DNA from: Paraeggerthella hongkongensis | GTDB lineage: Bacteria; Actinomycetota; Coriobacteriia; Coriobacteriales; Eggerthellaceae | Direction of reading: 5' to 3' | DNA: 64,000 nt | NCBI RefSeq assembly: GCF_003340345.1 | Contig: NZ_PPTQ01000003.1 | Location: forward strand, 1 to 64,000 | Shown here: positions 31,975 to 41,927 of the stretch, in pieces | Layout: each line of letters opens with the position of its first letter | Numbering within the stretch: the first letter of the stretch is position 1 | Notes under the pieces: generated by a model | Database searches by the model: none | Told to the model about the DNA's origin: nothing | The model's input: the letters and a program-made list of their open reading frames with translations, nothing else | Made by a program: the position numbers and the translations under genes

Positions 31975-32290
31975 TATTTGCGTAGCAGATACATTCGATG
32001 ATGATCTTCGAGATGTCCTGTCGTACCTGATGGTTGATTGCGGTTCGCCGAATGCTGCTGAACGTATGGTGCGTGCCGTGGATCGCGCAAAGGAGCTTTT
32101 AGCATGTAGTCCGTTTATAAACGCTGTTTCCAGCAGACCTCGTTGGCTCGGTCGTTCCTATAGGGAGCACTACGTTCTCAAGTACGTCATCGTGTATCGC
32201 ATAGACGGCGAGGTGGTTTGGTTCTTGCAGCTCTTTCATCAGGCGCGACTGTACGAACGGTTCGTGACGGAATGGGGTGGTTCGGAGTAA
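31958..32290 (+). CDS. ParE/RelE-superfamily toxin
   Basis: A 110-residue basic protein with the RelE/ParE fold pattern: an N-terminal helical hairpin (FDDDLRDVLSYLM), R-x-L-x-R-S-Y-REHYVLKYVIVYRI strand pair and a final strand with an Arg (ARLYERF). Such toxins cleave mRNA on ribosomes or poison gyrase; which applies cannot be told. It overlaps the AbrB/MazE-like antitoxin gene. Confidence 0.85.
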   Translation: MNTDFSICVADTFDDDLRDVLSYLMVDCGSPNAAERMVRAVDRAKELLACSPFINAVSSRPRWLGRSYREHYVLKYVIVYRIDGEVVWFLQLFHQARLYERFVTEWGGSE

Positions 32291-32397
32291 GGGGGTGAGA
32301 AGCGGAGTGCCGGCGTGGTGCGAGGGACTGCGGCAGGGGGGCGAAAGGCCGTGGTGCATGCCCTTGTTCTGCCCCTTCGCCGCGCTGCGTTCCGCAT

Positions 32398-32429
32398 AAA
32401 AAAGCGAGCGACCTGTTTGGGCCGCTCGC
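32398..32429 (-). terminator. Terminator of the MacB-like gene
   Basis: On the minus strand a 7-bp stem (GCGAGCG with CGCTCGC, extended imperfectly) is followed by a run of six T, 50 bp after the transporter stop codon. Confidence 0.85.
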
Positions 32430-32478
32430 TCGAAAAGACGGTGCGAAGCGTTAGCGTTCGCGGGCGAGAGCTGTCGTG

Positions 32479-35400
32479 CTATTCGCTCCGCAGTGCTTCC
32501 ACGGGGTCTTTGCGGCTTGCGGCGCTCGAGGGGATGAGGCCGGCCAGGAACGTGAGGAACACGCTGATGGCAACCAGGATAACGGCGGCTTGCCACGGCA
32601 GCGACGCTACGTCGGCTACGTTGAACAGGGAATACACAATCGCGTTGACGGGAATGCAGGCAAGCGCGGTGGTGCCGATGCCGATAAGCCCGGCCGTGAA
32701 GCCCACGATGATGGTCTCGGCGTTGAACACGCGGCTGATATCGCCCTTGCTCGCACCTATGGAGCGCAGGATGCCGATTTCCTTCTTGCGTTCGAGAACC
32801 GAAATGTAGGTGATGACACCGATCATGATGGATGACACCACAAGCGAGATGGCTACGAACGCTACCAGCACGTAGCTGATCATGTTCACGATGTCGGTAA
32901 CGGAAGACATAAGCGTTCCTACGAAATCAGTGTACGTGATAACCTTGTCGTCTTGACCTTCGGCGGTCATGCGATCGTTGTAGGCGTCCAGGATCTCGAT
33001 GGCCTTTTCTTTGCTTTCGAAGTCGACGGGATAGATGTCGATAGCGCCTGGTTTGTTGAGGTCGGCGTAGCCCAGTTTCTTGAGGTTGTTGTCATACGAG
33101 GCGTCTTCGCTGCTCATGAGCGACATCATAAGCTCGCCCAATTCCTCTTCGCTCATGTTCATCTGGAACGCGTCTTTGAACTTGTCGGGATCGATGGACA
33201 TGGCGGAGGCCATGTTGGCGGCCATCTGGTTCATCGATTGCTGCAGCGCGGCGGTGACCTGCGTTTGCAGCTCGGTTGCCATGGCTCCCATGTACGTGGT
33301 CATAGTCGTTTGCATATAGCCTTGCAGGGCGGTGGCGATTTGGGCTTGCAGGTCGCTTTCCGTTGCAATGCCCGCTGCGGCTGCGACGATGATGGCTTGG
33401 GCTTCGGGCGTCGCCATGTAATCGGAGAAGCTCTTGTTGAACGCGTCGGGATCGCTAGGGTCGATCGGATGGGTGAGCAGGTACTTTTTGTATCCGGCCA
33501 TGACGTTATCGACGATGTCGCGGGTTTGCTCGGGCGTGACCTCGAACTTGATCTTCCCGGCGGTCTCGTCCATGTTCGGCTCGGGGACCTGCGGCATGTT
33601 CTGAAGCCCGGACGACAGGTTGAGCGCATTGGACATGTCGACCGAGAGTTTGCTTTGGTCGATGGTGAATGCCGCTTGCAGGGCGTCGCCGTTAATGGTG
33701 AACAGCGAATCCATGGCGAAGCCGCCGTCGTTTTCATCCTCTTCGCCGAAGGGCTTTCCAGTGAACACGTTGGTGCCGGGGTTTGCCAACTGGTCTTTCA
33801 CGATGGTGCTGTTGGCTGCCTGCTCGATCACGTGGTTGGTGAGGGACGCGGGGTAGTTGATGCCCGAACTGAGCATAGTGGCGGTTGCGTCTTCGCGCGG
33901 CTGGACAATGCCTACGATTTTGACGTCCTCGCCTTTCGACACCAGATCCAGCATGTAGTTGGTGTCATCGGTTTTATCCTTCCAGACGCCGAACTCGTTG
34001 TCGCGGACGTAATAATCGGTGGCGTTCACCAGCTTGAACGACACGTCGAGAATTTGATCGTAGGAGGGCTGTTCGATGTCGGTAGGAGCCGTTATCTCTT
34101 CTTCTGCGGCAAACTTCTTCACGATGTCGTCAAGTTCGGCCGAGTCGCGAAGGCCCATGGTGTACAGCATGAGGTCGCTGATGGCTCCGTTCCCCGTTAG
34201 CACGAGTACGACCTCGTTGTAGTTGCTGGGCCATCTGCCCGCTTTCACGTCGTATTGGCTTTCGTACAGGTCGGGATCGCTGGGCATTTCGTAGAACGTG
34301 TCGGTGCTCATGGACATGGACATGAGGCTGTTCGAGCTGGTGGTCGAGCCCAGCCCCAGCGCCGAGAACGATTTGTCCGGGTTCACCTGGCGGAGCTTTT
34401 CGGTGTTCGAGCTGTATATCTGCGGCGCGACGTTGTACGTGTACTCGATTGCGTTCGTGTACTGATCGATATCGCTTTCGCCGCTGTCGAAGTACGCCTT
34501 GAGCGACGCCAGGTCGTTCGATCCAATGCTTGAAACCATGTTGGTGATCATTTCAGCCACGCGGACAGTGCCTTCTCCGTCGCTTTCTGCGGCTCCCTGA
34601 CCTGCTGAAACGTCGCTCTCAACGCCGGCGGCTCCCAGCATCATCGACGTCATGTCGAATCCGGTGCTTTGGATTTGCAGCGGGTATTCGGACAAGGTTT
34701 CTTCTTCGACGTTCTTAATGTAGTTGTTCACGCCGTTGGCAAGCGAAAGGATGGCCGCAATGCCGATGATGCCGATCGACCCCGCAAACGCCGTCATGAG
34801 CGTGCGACCCTTTTTCGTCATGAGGTTCTTGAACGACAGTGCAAGCGCGGTCAGAAACGACATGTTCGTTCGGCGTACGGGCTTGTCGCTGACGCGTAGA
34901 TCCTCCGAACTGGGGTCGAAGGGATCGGTGTCCGCGCGGATAACGCCGTCGGCAAGGGTGACGATGCGGGTAGCGTACTCTTCGGCCAGCTCGGGGTTGT
35001 GCGTGACCATGACCACAAGGCGGTCGTTCGCGATTTCGGTCAGCAGGTCCATGATCTGCACCGACGTTTTCGAATCGAGCGCGCCGGTAGGCTCGTCGGC
35101 AAGAAGAATTTCGGGGTCGTTGATGAGTGCGCGCGCGATGGCGACGCGCTGCATCTGGCCGCCGGACAGTTGGCTGGGCTTTTTGTTGACGTGATCTCCC
35201 AGTCCTACTTTGCGCAGCGCTTCGACCGCCCGATCATGGCGTTCTGCGCGAGAAACGCCTGATAGCGTAAGCGCTAACTCCACGTTGGCGAGCACCGTTT
35301 GATGCGGGATCAGATTGTAGCTTTGGAACACGAAGCCGATGCGGTTGTTGCGATAGGCGTCCCAATCGCGGTCTTTGTACCGCTCGGTGGATATGCCGTC

Positions 35401-35592
35401 GATGATAAGGTTGCCGGAGTCGTAGTGATCCAGGCCGCCCACAATGTTCAGCAGGGTTGTTTTGCCCGAGCCGGAAGGACCAAGAATGGCGACGAACTCG
35501 TTATCGCGAAAGGACACCGATACGTTGTCGAGGGCAGTTTGGGTGAAATCGGCCGTAGTGTAGGACTTGCAGATGTTCAGAAGTTGCAGCAT
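32479..35592 (-). CDS. MacB-like ABC transporter: ATPase fused to permease with very large extracellular domain
   Basis: A 1037-residue fusion. Residues 1-225 are a MacB/LolD-type ATPase (Walker [10 protein letters not shown] at 38-46, [26 protein letters not shown], switch His in THNPE). A TM helix at about 280-300 leads to an extracellular domain of some 600 residues rich in Gln/Met/Ala coiled-coil, and three TM helices with FtsX-like features close the protein (about 910-1035). Such proteins move lipoproteins, peptides or antibiotics or act mechanically rather than by import. The ATG at 35592 has AAAGG about 9 nt upstream. Monocistronic. Confidence 0.92.
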   Translation of the reverse strand: MLQLLNICKSYTTADFTQTALDNVSVSFRDNEFVAILGPSGSGKTTLLNIVGGLDHYDSGNLIIDGISTERYKDRDWDAYRNNRIGFVFQSYNLIPHQTVLANVELALTLSGVSRAERHDRAVEALRKVGLGDHVNKKPSQLSGGQMQRVAIARALINDPEILLADEPTGALDSKTSVQIMDLLTEIANDRLVVMVTHNPELAEEYATRIVTLADGVIRADTDPFDPSSEDLRVSDKPVRRTNMSFLTALALSFKNLMTKKGRTLMTAFAGSIGIIGIAAILSLANGVNNYIKNVEEETLSEYPLQIQSTGFDMTSMMLGAAGVESDVSAGQGAAESDGEGTVRVAEMITNMVSSIGSNDLASLKAYFDSGESDIDQYTNAIEYTYNVAPQIYSSNTEKLRQVNPDKSFSALGLGSTTSSNSLMSMSMSTDTFYEMPSDPDLYESQYDVKAGRWPSNYNEVVLVLTGNGAISDLMLYTMGLRDSAELDDIVKKFAAEEEITAPTDIEQPSYDQILDVSFKLVNATDYYVRDNEFGVWKDKTDDTNYMLDLVSKGEDVKIVGIVQPREDATATMLSSGINYPASLTNHVIEQAANSTIVKDQLANPGTNVFTGKPFGEEDENDGGFAMDSLFTINGDALQAAFTIDQSKLSVDMSNALNLSSGLQNMPQVPEPNMDETAGKIKFEVTPEQTRDIVDNVMAGYKKYLLTHPIDPSDPDAFNKSFSDYMATPEAQAIIVAAAAGIATESDLQAQIATALQGYMQTTMTTYMGAMATELQTQVTAALQQSMNQMAANMASAMSIDPDKFKDAFQMNMSEEELGELMMSLMSSEDASYDNNLKKLGYADLNKPGAIDIYPVDFESKEKAIEILDAYNDRMTAEGQDDKVITYTDFVGTLMSSVTDIVNMISYVLVAFVAISLVVSSIMIGVITYISVLERKKEIGILRSIGASKGDISRVFNAETIIVGFTAGLIGIGTTALACIPVNAIVYSLFNVADVASLPWQAAVILVAISVFLTFLAGLIPSSAASRKDPVEALRSE

Positions 35593-35841
35593 GGGGCGCC
35601 TTTCAATGCGCGACTCGTTGCCGGGTGCACGGCGCGCAATGTGCGTTTGCAATTAGTTTAGTTTCTATAGTAAATTTTCTCGCTTCGAATAAACCGCGAA
35701 TTCCCAATCTCCACCGAGTTACCGAACGGTTACCTTGAACGTCCTACCTTGGTTTCTTCAAGAAATTCCTTGCGAGGCCCTTCATACACGGCGTCAGCAG
35801 CGATAATGGCCCTGAACTAACGGACGTGCGAAAGGAAGCGT

Positions 35842-37293
35842 ATGGAACACGAGACAGCCTGGAAAAAGTACGACGAAGCTGACCTGGAAGCTCTTGAGCA
35901 TCTAGCTGCCGAGTACATCGATTTCATTTCCGAAAACAAAACCGAGCGTGCGTGCGCGGCAACTGCTGTGACCATGGCCGAGGCCGCTGGCTACCGGCCT
36001 TTGGCGGCTGCTGTGAGCGAAGGTCGGACGCTCAAGCCGGGCGACAAGGTATGGGCGCTCGCCCATGGCAAGGCGCTCATTTTAGTGCAGTTGGGTGTCG
36101 GTTCGCTGACGGCCGGTTTGAACATTCTGGGTGCGCACATTGATTCGCCGCGCCTTGACGTCAAGCAGAATCCGTTGTACGAGGCGAACGACTTCGCGCT
36201 TTTGGACACGCATTATTATGGAGGCATCAAGCACTACCAGTGGGTTACGCTGCCGCTTGCTTTGCATGGCGTGGTGGCGAAGACCGACGGCTCCGTGGTG
36301 GACGTGCAGGTGGGCGACGATCTGGGCGACCCGGTATTCTGCGTGACCGATTTGCTCATTCACCTGGCGAGCCAGCAGATGGGCAAGAAGGCGTCGGAAG
36401 TCGTTGAAGGGGAGGCTCTTGACCTACTGGTGGGAAACCGTCCGCTTCTGATCGAGCGGGAAGGCAAAGGCGAAGCGACGTCTGAAGCGGCGGACGACAG
36501 GCCCGCTTTCGAAAAGCTGGCGGAAAAGGAGCCGGTGAAGGCGTTCGCGCTCAAGCTGCTGGCCGAGAAGTACGACATTGCCGAAGAGGACTTCCTTTCG
36601 GCTGAACTGGAAGTGGTGCCGGCCGGTCGTGCGCGCGACTTGGGCTTCGACCGCAGCATGGTCATCGGCTATGGGCAGGATGATCGCGTATGCGCGTTCA
36701 CGTCCCTGGCCGCGCAGCTGGCCATGGCGGATCAGATGCTCGACAAGGCCGCGGTATGCGTGCTGGTGGACAAAGAGGAGATTGGCAGCGTGGGCGCTAC
36801 CGGCATGGCCTCGCGATTCTTCGAGAACACGATAGCCGAGGTCATGGAGCTTGCTGGCGAGGGCGGTCCTTTGCCGTTGGCTCGCGCGCTGGCTTCGTCG
36901 AGCATGCTGTCCTCCGACGTGTCCGCAGGATTCGATCCTGCATACGCGAGTGTTTTCGAGGCTAAGAATTCCGCTTTCTTAGGTCGCGGCCTGGTGTTCA
37001 ACAAGTATACCGGCGCGCGCGGCAAGAGCGGTTCGAACGACGCAAGCGCCGAATACATGGCGCGCATCCGCCGCATCATGGGCGATGCCGGCGTGTCGTT
37101 CCAGACGGCCGAGCTGGGCCGCGTGGATGCGGGCGGTGGCGGGACCATCGCCTACATTCCCGCCGAGCACGGCATGGACGTTATCGACTCGGGCGTGCCT
37201 GTGTTGTCGATGCACTCCCCGTGGGAGGTTACGAGCAAAGCCGACATCTACGAGGCGTTCAAGGGCTACGAAGCGTTTTTGAAGAACGCGTAG
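35842..37293 (+). CDS. M18 family aminopeptidase
   Basis: A 483-residue metallopeptidase. Zinc-site segments of the M18 family are present: GAHIDSPRLD (His), DKEEIGSVGATG (Glu pair) and a C-terminal HSPWE histidine. It removes N-terminal residues, usually acidic or neutral, from peptides in the cytoplasm. GAAAGGAAG precedes the ATG. A GATAAT at 35803-35808 may be its -10. The gene stands alone. Confidence 0.93.
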   Translation: MEHETAWKKYDEADLEALEHLAAEYIDFISENKTERACAATAVTMAEAAGYRPLAAAVSEGRTLKPGDKVWALAHGKALILVQLGVGSLTAGLNILGAHIDSPRLDVKQNPLYEANDFALLDTHYYGGIKHYQWVTLPLALHGVVAKTDGSVVDVQVGDDLGDPVFCVTDLLIHLASQQMGKKASEVVEGEALDLLVGNRPLLIEREGKGEATSEAADDRPAFEKLAEKEPVKAFALKLLAEKYDIAEEDFLSAELEVVPAGRARDLGFDRSMVIGYGQDDRVCAFTSLAAQLAMADQMLDKAAVCVLVDKEEIGSVGATGMASRFFENTIAEVMELAGEGGPLPLARALASSSMLSSDVSAGFDPAYASVFEAKNSAFLGRGLVFNKYTGARGKSGSNDASAEYMARIRRIMGDAGVSFQTAELGRVDAGGGGTIAYIPAEHGMDVIDSGVPVLSMHSPWEVTSKADIYEAFKGYEAFLKNA

Positions 37294-37308
37294 CGCGTCG
37301 ATTCCAAA

Positions 37309-37344
37309 ACTCGTGCGCACGTGGTCGATCGCGTGCGCACGAGT
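37309..37344 (+). terminator. Hairpin after the M18 aminopeptidase gene
   Basis: A perfect 13-bp stem (37309-37321 with 37332-37344) and 10-nt loop, 16 bp past the stop; the following CGATTATATT is AT-rich but not a clean T run. Confidence 0.65.
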
Positions 37345-37451
37345 CGATTATATTGCTGGTGCTTCGGCCCCCTTTCCGCTACACTGCTCGCATTGTACGT
37401 GCGCGCCCGAGCCGCTGTCCGGTTCGGGCGCTTTCAGATAGCGAGGCGCTT

Positions 37452-38843
37452 ATGGCTCGGGAGCAGTTTGGATCAAGGTTGGGGTTCATCCTCATCAGTG
37501 CGGGATGCGCTATTGGGTTGGGCAACGTTTGGCGTTTCCCCTACATTACCGGCGAGTACGGTGGCGCGGCATTCGTGCTGCTGTACCTTCTTTTCCTGGT
37601 TATTTTCGCGTTGCCCATCTTGGTCATGGAGTTCGCCGTCGGCCGCGCGAGCCAAAAAGGCGTCGCGCGCAGTTTCGACGATCTGGAGCCGCAGGGGTCC
37701 AAATGGCACCGGTTCAAGTGGGCGGCTTTGGCGGGCAACTACCTGCTCATGATGTTCTACACCACCGTGGCCGGCTGGATGCTGGCGTTCATGCTGCTCA
37801 CTGCAATGGGCACGTTCAACGGCATGGACGCTTCCGGCGTGGAGGGCGTGTTCAACGGGCTGTTGGCGAATCCCTTGGAGATGACGGCGTTCATGCTTGC
37901 GGTGGTCGTCATTGGCGTGCTGGTGACGCGCGCCGGATTGCGCAACGGCGTCGAGCGCGTTACGAAGCTCATGATGGTTGCCCTGTTCGCCGTGTTGGCC
38001 GTGCTGTGCGTCCGCGCGATCACGCTTCCGGGAGCCGAGGCTGGCCTCGAGTTCTACCTCATGCCCGATTTCGGAAAGCTGTTCGCAGGCGGGTGGGGAA
38101 CGTTTGCCGATGCGGTGTTTGCCGCCATGGGCCAGGCGTTCTTCACGGTTTCGGTGGGCGTAGGGTCCATGTCCATCTTCGGCAGCTATATTGACAAGCG
38201 TCATCGGCTGGCGGGCGAAGCCGTGCGCATCGCGGGATTGGACACGCTGGTTGCGCTTATGGCGGGTCTGATTATCTTCCCGGCATGCTTCGCTTTCGGG
38301 GTCGAGCCCGGAAGCGGCCCGGGCCTTGTGTTCATCACGTTGCCCAGCGTGTTCGAGCAAATGCCGTTCGGTCAGCTGTGGGGCACCTTGTTCTTCCTGT
38401 TCATGAGTTTTGCCGCCCTGTCGACCGTGATCGCGGTGTTCGAGAACATTATGAGCTTCGGCATGGATCAATGGGGCTGGTCCCGTAAGAAGTCCTGCCT
38501 GGTGAACGGCATTGCACTGGCGCTGCTTTCGCTGCCTTGCGTGCTGGGCTTCAACGTGTGGGCCGGTGTGGAGGTGCCGGGCATCGGCAATATCCAGGCC
38601 ATCGAGGACTTCCTCATGTCGAACAACGTGCTGCCGCTGGGCGCGCTCGTGTTCCTTTTGTTTTGCACGAGCAAGCGCGGATGGGGTTGGAAGGCGTTCG
38701 TGGCCGAGGCCGACACCGGCAAGGGCCTTGGCTTTCCCCGGTGGGCTCGAGGATACATGCGGTTCGTGTTGCCCGTTCTTATCCTGGCCGTGTTCGTGAT
38801 GGGCTACGTGCCTATCGTTCGCACGTGGATGGGGCTTGGATAG
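37452..38843 (+). CDS. Neurotransmitter:sodium symporter (NSS) family transporter
   Basis: A 463-residue transporter with about 11-12 helices. The helix 1 signature GFILISAGCAIGLGNVWRFPY (sodium and substrate site; here residues 9-29) and GGAAFVLLYL identify the NSS family (LeuT fold, MhsT-like). It should import an amino acid with sodium. The ATG at 37452 follows GCGAGG; the frame extends 77 codons upstream through the aminopeptidase terminator, which was rejected. The substrate is unknown. Confidence 0.94.
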   Translation: MAREQFGSRLGFILISAGCAIGLGNVWRFPYITGEYGGAAFVLLYLLFLVIFALPILVMEFAVGRASQKGVARSFDDLEPQGSKWHRFKWAALAGNYLLMMFYTTVAGWMLAFMLLTAMGTFNGMDASGVEGVFNGLLANPLEMTAFMLAVVVIGVLVTRAGLRNGVERVTKLMMVALFAVLAVLCVRAITLPGAEAGLEFYLMPDFGKLFAGGWGTFADAVFAAMGQAFFTVSVGVGSMSIFGSYIDKRHRLAGEAVRIAGLDTLVALMAGLIIFPACFAFGVEPGSGPGLVFITLPSVFEQMPFGQLWGTLFFLFMSFAALSTVIAVFENIMSFGMDQWGWSRKKSCLVNGIALALLSLPCVLGFNVWAGVEVPGIGNIQAIEDFLMSNNVLPLGALVFLLFCTSKRGWGWKAFVAEADTGKGLGFPRWARGYMRFVLPVLILAVFVMGYVPIVRTWMGLG

Positions 38844-38928
38844 CGTCTTTCGCGAACTGCGACGCGAATATTTCTTCATATTCGGAGTTTTCCCGGGCGG
38901 AACCTCGCGTTTCCGGCTTTCCCGTGGC

Positions 38929-38934
38929 TATAAT
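38929..38934 (+). promoter_or_regulatory. -10 element upstream of guaB
   Basis: A perfect TATAAT with TG four bases ahead (near-extended -10) lies 123 bp before the guaB start. No good -35 is present. The implied leader is about 115 nt. Confidence 0.6.
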
Positions 38935-39056
38935 AGCGGATAACACTTGAGTAACGGTTGCTATGCGGGGCGTTCGCGCACGTCGTCCCCTTGCCGACCG
39001 TCGCCCGCGCCGGCCGCGCGAGCGAAGCGACATGCCGACAGCAGATGGAGGAGTTC

Positions 39057-40580
39057 ATGGCCTATTATTTCGACGAGCCGTCCCGTACATTCAACGAGTA
39101 CCTTTTGGTTCCCGGCTACTCGCCGTCTACGTGCGTTCCGGCTGCCGTCAGCCTGAAGACGCCGCTGGTCAGGTACCGCAAGGGCGAAGAAGAGTGCCCC
39201 ATCTCGCTGAACATCCCCATGATTTCGGCTATCATGCAGGCCGTGTCCGACGACGGCATGGCCGTGGCGCTTGCCACCGAGGGCGGCATGTCGTTCGTGT
39301 ACGGTTCTCAGTCCATTGAGAGCCAGGCCGCGATGGTGGCGCGCGTGAAGGACTACAAGGCTGGTTTTGTCACGAGCGACGCCAACCTGTCTCCCGACAT
39401 GACGCTGGCCCAGGTTGTAGAGCTGAAGGAGAGGCTTGGCCACTCCACCATGCCCGTGACCGAGGACGGCACCGCTACCGGCAAGCTGCTCGGCGTGGTG
39501 ACCGAGCGCGACTACCGCTTGTCCCGCATGTCCTTGGACGAGAAGGTCGCCGATTTCATGACTCCGCGCGAGAAGCTGATCGTGGCCCCGGTCAGCACGT
39601 CCCTGAAAGTGGCGAACGACATCATCTGGGATCACAAGCTGAATTCGCTGCCCATCGTTGACGAGGACGATCACCTGGTCAGCCTGGTGTTCCGCAAGGA
39701 CTACGATTCCCATAAGTCCAACCCGAACGAAATGCTGGACGACCACAAGCGCTACATGGTGGGCGCCGGCATCAATACGCGCGACTACGCCGAGCGCATT
39801 CCCGCGTTGGTGGAAGCCGGCGTTGACGTGCTGTGCATCGACAGCTCCGAGGGCTACTCCGACTGGCAGAAGTTCACCATCGAATGGGTGCGCGAGCACT
39901 ATGGCAACACCGTGAAGATCGGCGCGGGCAACGTGGTTGACGCCGAGGGCTTCCGCTTCTTGGCCGATGCGGGTGCCGACTTCATCAAAGTTGGCATCGG
40001 CGGCGGTTCCATCTGCATCACGCGCGAGACGAAGGGCATCGGCCGCGGCCAGGCCACGGCTACCATCGAGGTTGCCGCTGCGCGCGACGCGTACTTCAAG
40101 GAGACGGGCGTGTACGTGCCCATCTGCTCCGACGGCGGCATCGTGTACGACCACCACATCTCGCTGGCGCTGGCCATGGGCTCCGACTTCGTCATGCTGG
40201 GTCGCTACTTCGCACGCTTCGACGAGAGCCCGTCGAACAAGGTGATGGTGAACGGCTCGTACATGAAGGAGTACTGGGGCGAAGGCTCGGCGCGCGCTCG
40301 CAACTGGCAGCGCTATGACCTGGGCGGCGACAAGAAGGGCATGACGTTCGAAGAGGGCGTCGACTCCTACGTGCCGTATGCCGGTGCTTTGAAGGACGGC
40401 GTGGCGCTTACGCTTTCCAAGGTGCGCTCCACCATGTGCAATTGCGGCGCGCTTACCATTGACGAGCTGCAGGACAAGGCGAAGCTGACCATCGTGTCCA
40501 GCACGTCCATTGTGGAAGGCGGCGCGCACGACGTTCTGCTGAAGGACAAGACCCCCTACGTGAGCAACACGAGCCACTAG
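39057..40580 (+). CDS. guaB: IMP dehydrogenase
   Basis: A 507-residue enzyme with the TIM-barrel halves flanking a CBS-domain insert (about 105-225) and the catalytic loop [18 protein letters not shown], whose nucleophile is Cys320. It oxidises IMP to XMP with NAD, the committed step to GMP. The ATG at 39057 has GGAGG 5 nt upstream; the open frame reaches 33 codons further back without a site. The sequence departs from the common bacterial GuaB (for example [18 protein letters not shown] in place of the usual ADGGI-R-S-G-D-I), pointing to the divergent subgroup of about 500 residues. Confidence 0.93.
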   Translation: MAYYFDEPSRTFNEYLLVPGYSPSTCVPAAVSLKTPLVRYRKGEEECPISLNIPMISAIMQAVSDDGMAVALATEGGMSFVYGSQSIESQAAMVARVKDYKAGFVTSDANLSPDMTLAQVVELKERLGHSTMPVTEDGTATGKLLGVVTERDYRLSRMSLDEKVADFMTPREKLIVAPVSTSLKVANDIIWDHKLNSLPIVDEDDHLVSLVFRKDYDSHKSNPNEMLDDHKRYMVGAGINTRDYAERIPALVEAGVDVLCIDSSEGYSDWQKFTIEWVREHYGNTVKIGAGNVVDAEGFRFLADAGADFIKVGIGGGSICITRETKGIGRGQATATIEVAAARDAYFKETGVYVPICSDGGIVYDHHISLALAMGSDFVMLGRYFARFDESPSNKVMVNGSYMKEYWGEGSARARNWQRYDLGGDKKGMTFEEGVDSYVPYAGALKDGVALTLSKVRSTMCNCGALTIDELQDKAKLTIVSSTSIVEGGAHDVLLKDKTPYVSNTSH

Positions 40581-40607
40581 GGCGCGGTCGGAAAAACGGA
40601 TTCGCGA

Positions 40608-40639
40608 GCGGGGCGGCCTTCGGGTCGTCCCGCTTTTTT
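40608..40639 (+). terminator. guaB terminator
   Basis: An 11-bp GC stem with one wobble (40608-40618 with 40623-40633) closed by a TTCG loop and followed by a run of T. Confidence 0.92.
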
Positions 40640-40679
40640 GACGCGCCGAGCACGGTGCAAAGGGGGTGCTCGGCGCGTC
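40640..40679. repeat. Second hairpin directly after the guaB terminator
   Basis: A perfect 14-bp stem (40640-40653 with 40666-40679) abuts the guaB terminator and lies 41 bp from the end of the converging lysR gene. No T run on the minus strand; it may still end lysR. Confidence 0.6.
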
Positions 40680-40720
40680 GGGCAGGGCGGGCGTTTCGGA
40701 GCCGGGCGCAAATCGCTCGA

Positions 40721-41653
40721 TCAGTCTTCCCGGGCTTCCACGCTGGGATTCGCGTGAATGATGGCATGGAGTTCTTCGATGTAGCGCAGCAGCAGCGGGC
40801 TGGGGCGTCGCTCGTTGTGCATGATGTAGCCGACTTGCATGCGCTCGCCTTCGTCGGTATCCAAGGGGATGCTGGCTATGCCGGATTGCATTTCGGCCGA
40901 AAGCACGCCGGTGGACAGTGTGTAGCCATTATGGCTGGTCAGCAGGTTAGTGAGCGTGCCGCGGTCCGAAATGCGGATATTGCGCGCGTGCGGAAGATAG
41001 CTCAGGGGCTCTTCGGAATAGTAGAACGAGTTGGTGGTTCCCTGCTCGAACGAGTAACGCGGGAAGGGCGCCAGGTCGTCGGGCGCGATGCGGTCGCGCT
41101 TCGCAAGCGGATGGTGCTCGCCGACGAACACGTGAACGTCGGCGTCGAAAAGGGGCGCGTACGCCACATCGGCGTCGTCGAAGGCTTTTTGCAGGACGCG
41201 TCGGTTGAAGCTGTCGGTGTAGAGGATGCCTACTTCGCTGCGAAACGCCCGCACGTCGTCGATGATCTCCGCCGTGGTGCTTTCTCGTAGGATGAATTCG
41301 TAGTCGCAGGCATCGCATGCTTCCACTACGTTCACGAACGCCTGCACGCTGAACGCGTAATGCTGCGTGGACACGGCAAGACGCAGGTGCGCGGCTCCCT
41401 TGTTCTGGTAGCGCGCCTCCAGCATGTCGGCCTGTTCGACCACTTGGCGGGCGTACCCCAAAAGCTCCGTGCCGTCATTGGTGAGGGTGACGCCGCGGTT
41501 GCTGCGCGTGAACACGGTGATGCCCAGCTCGCTTTCCAGTTCTTTTATGGCGGTGGACAGGTTCGACTGCGAGGCATACAGGTTTTGCGCGGCGGCGTTG
41601 ATGGATCCGTATTCTGCGATGGCTATTAAGTAGCGGAGCTGTTGAAGCGTCAT
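40721..41653 (-). CDS. LysR-family transcriptional regulator
   Basis: A 310-residue regulator: winged helix-turn-helix at residues 1-60 (LRYLIAIAEYGSINAAAQNLYASQSNLSTAIKELE, split), linker helix, and a two-lobed effector domain from about residue 90. It is divergent from the PaaK-like ligase gene, the normal arrangement for LysR control, with a candidate site at 41694-41710. Its effector domain resembles the stand-alone protein at 43287-43940, which comes after the ligase. Confidence 0.94.
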   Translation of the reverse strand: MTLQQLRYLIAIAEYGSINAAAQNLYASQSNLSTAIKELESELGITVFTRSNRGVTLTNDGTELLGYARQVVEQADMLEARYQNKGAAHLRLAVSTQHYAFSVQAFVNVVEACDACDYEFILRESTTAEIIDDVRAFRSEVGILYTDSFNRRVLQKAFDDADVAYAPLFDADVHVFVGEHHPLAKRDRIAPDDLAPFPRYSFEQGTTNSFYYSEEPLSYLPHARNIRISDRGTLTNLLTSHNGYTLSTGVLSAEMQSGIASIPLDTDEGERMQVGYIMHNERRPSPLLLRYIEELHAIIHANPSVEARED

Positions 41654-41693
41654 AAGGACCCCTTTCTTCGTTCTGGTCGCTATTCTACCGGGT

Positions 41694-41710
41694 TATCGTC
41701 AATATCGATA
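41694..41710. promoter_or_regulatory. Candidate LysR binding site
   Basis: TATCG-N7-CGATA, a dyad of LysR T-N11-A type, 41 bp upstream of lysR and 218 bp upstream of the ligase gene. Confidence 0.55.
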
Positions 41711-41927
41711 GCAAAGCATCAAAACATTGAATGACTTATATGGTTGTATTGAGCGGCTGTTCGTGGTTTCATGCAATACGCTGCTTCGCGCGCAAAACGA
41801 TTCGGCGCATGCGGGCGTTTCTTTCTTCAGGGAAGCGCGCGCCGCGCAACTCGGCGAATCGTTTGAGCGATTTCGGTCGACGGTGCGCGGCGGCAGCGCG
41901 AAAGACGAAACGAACAAGGAGCATCTC

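Noticed and set aside
38844-39056. Purine riboswitch ahead of guaB
   Set aside because: The leader is GC-rich and lacks the conserved three-way junction loops of the purine aptamer.
38961-40577. 538-codon frame opposite guaB
   Set aside because: Mirror of the guaB coding frame; no start signal or motif.
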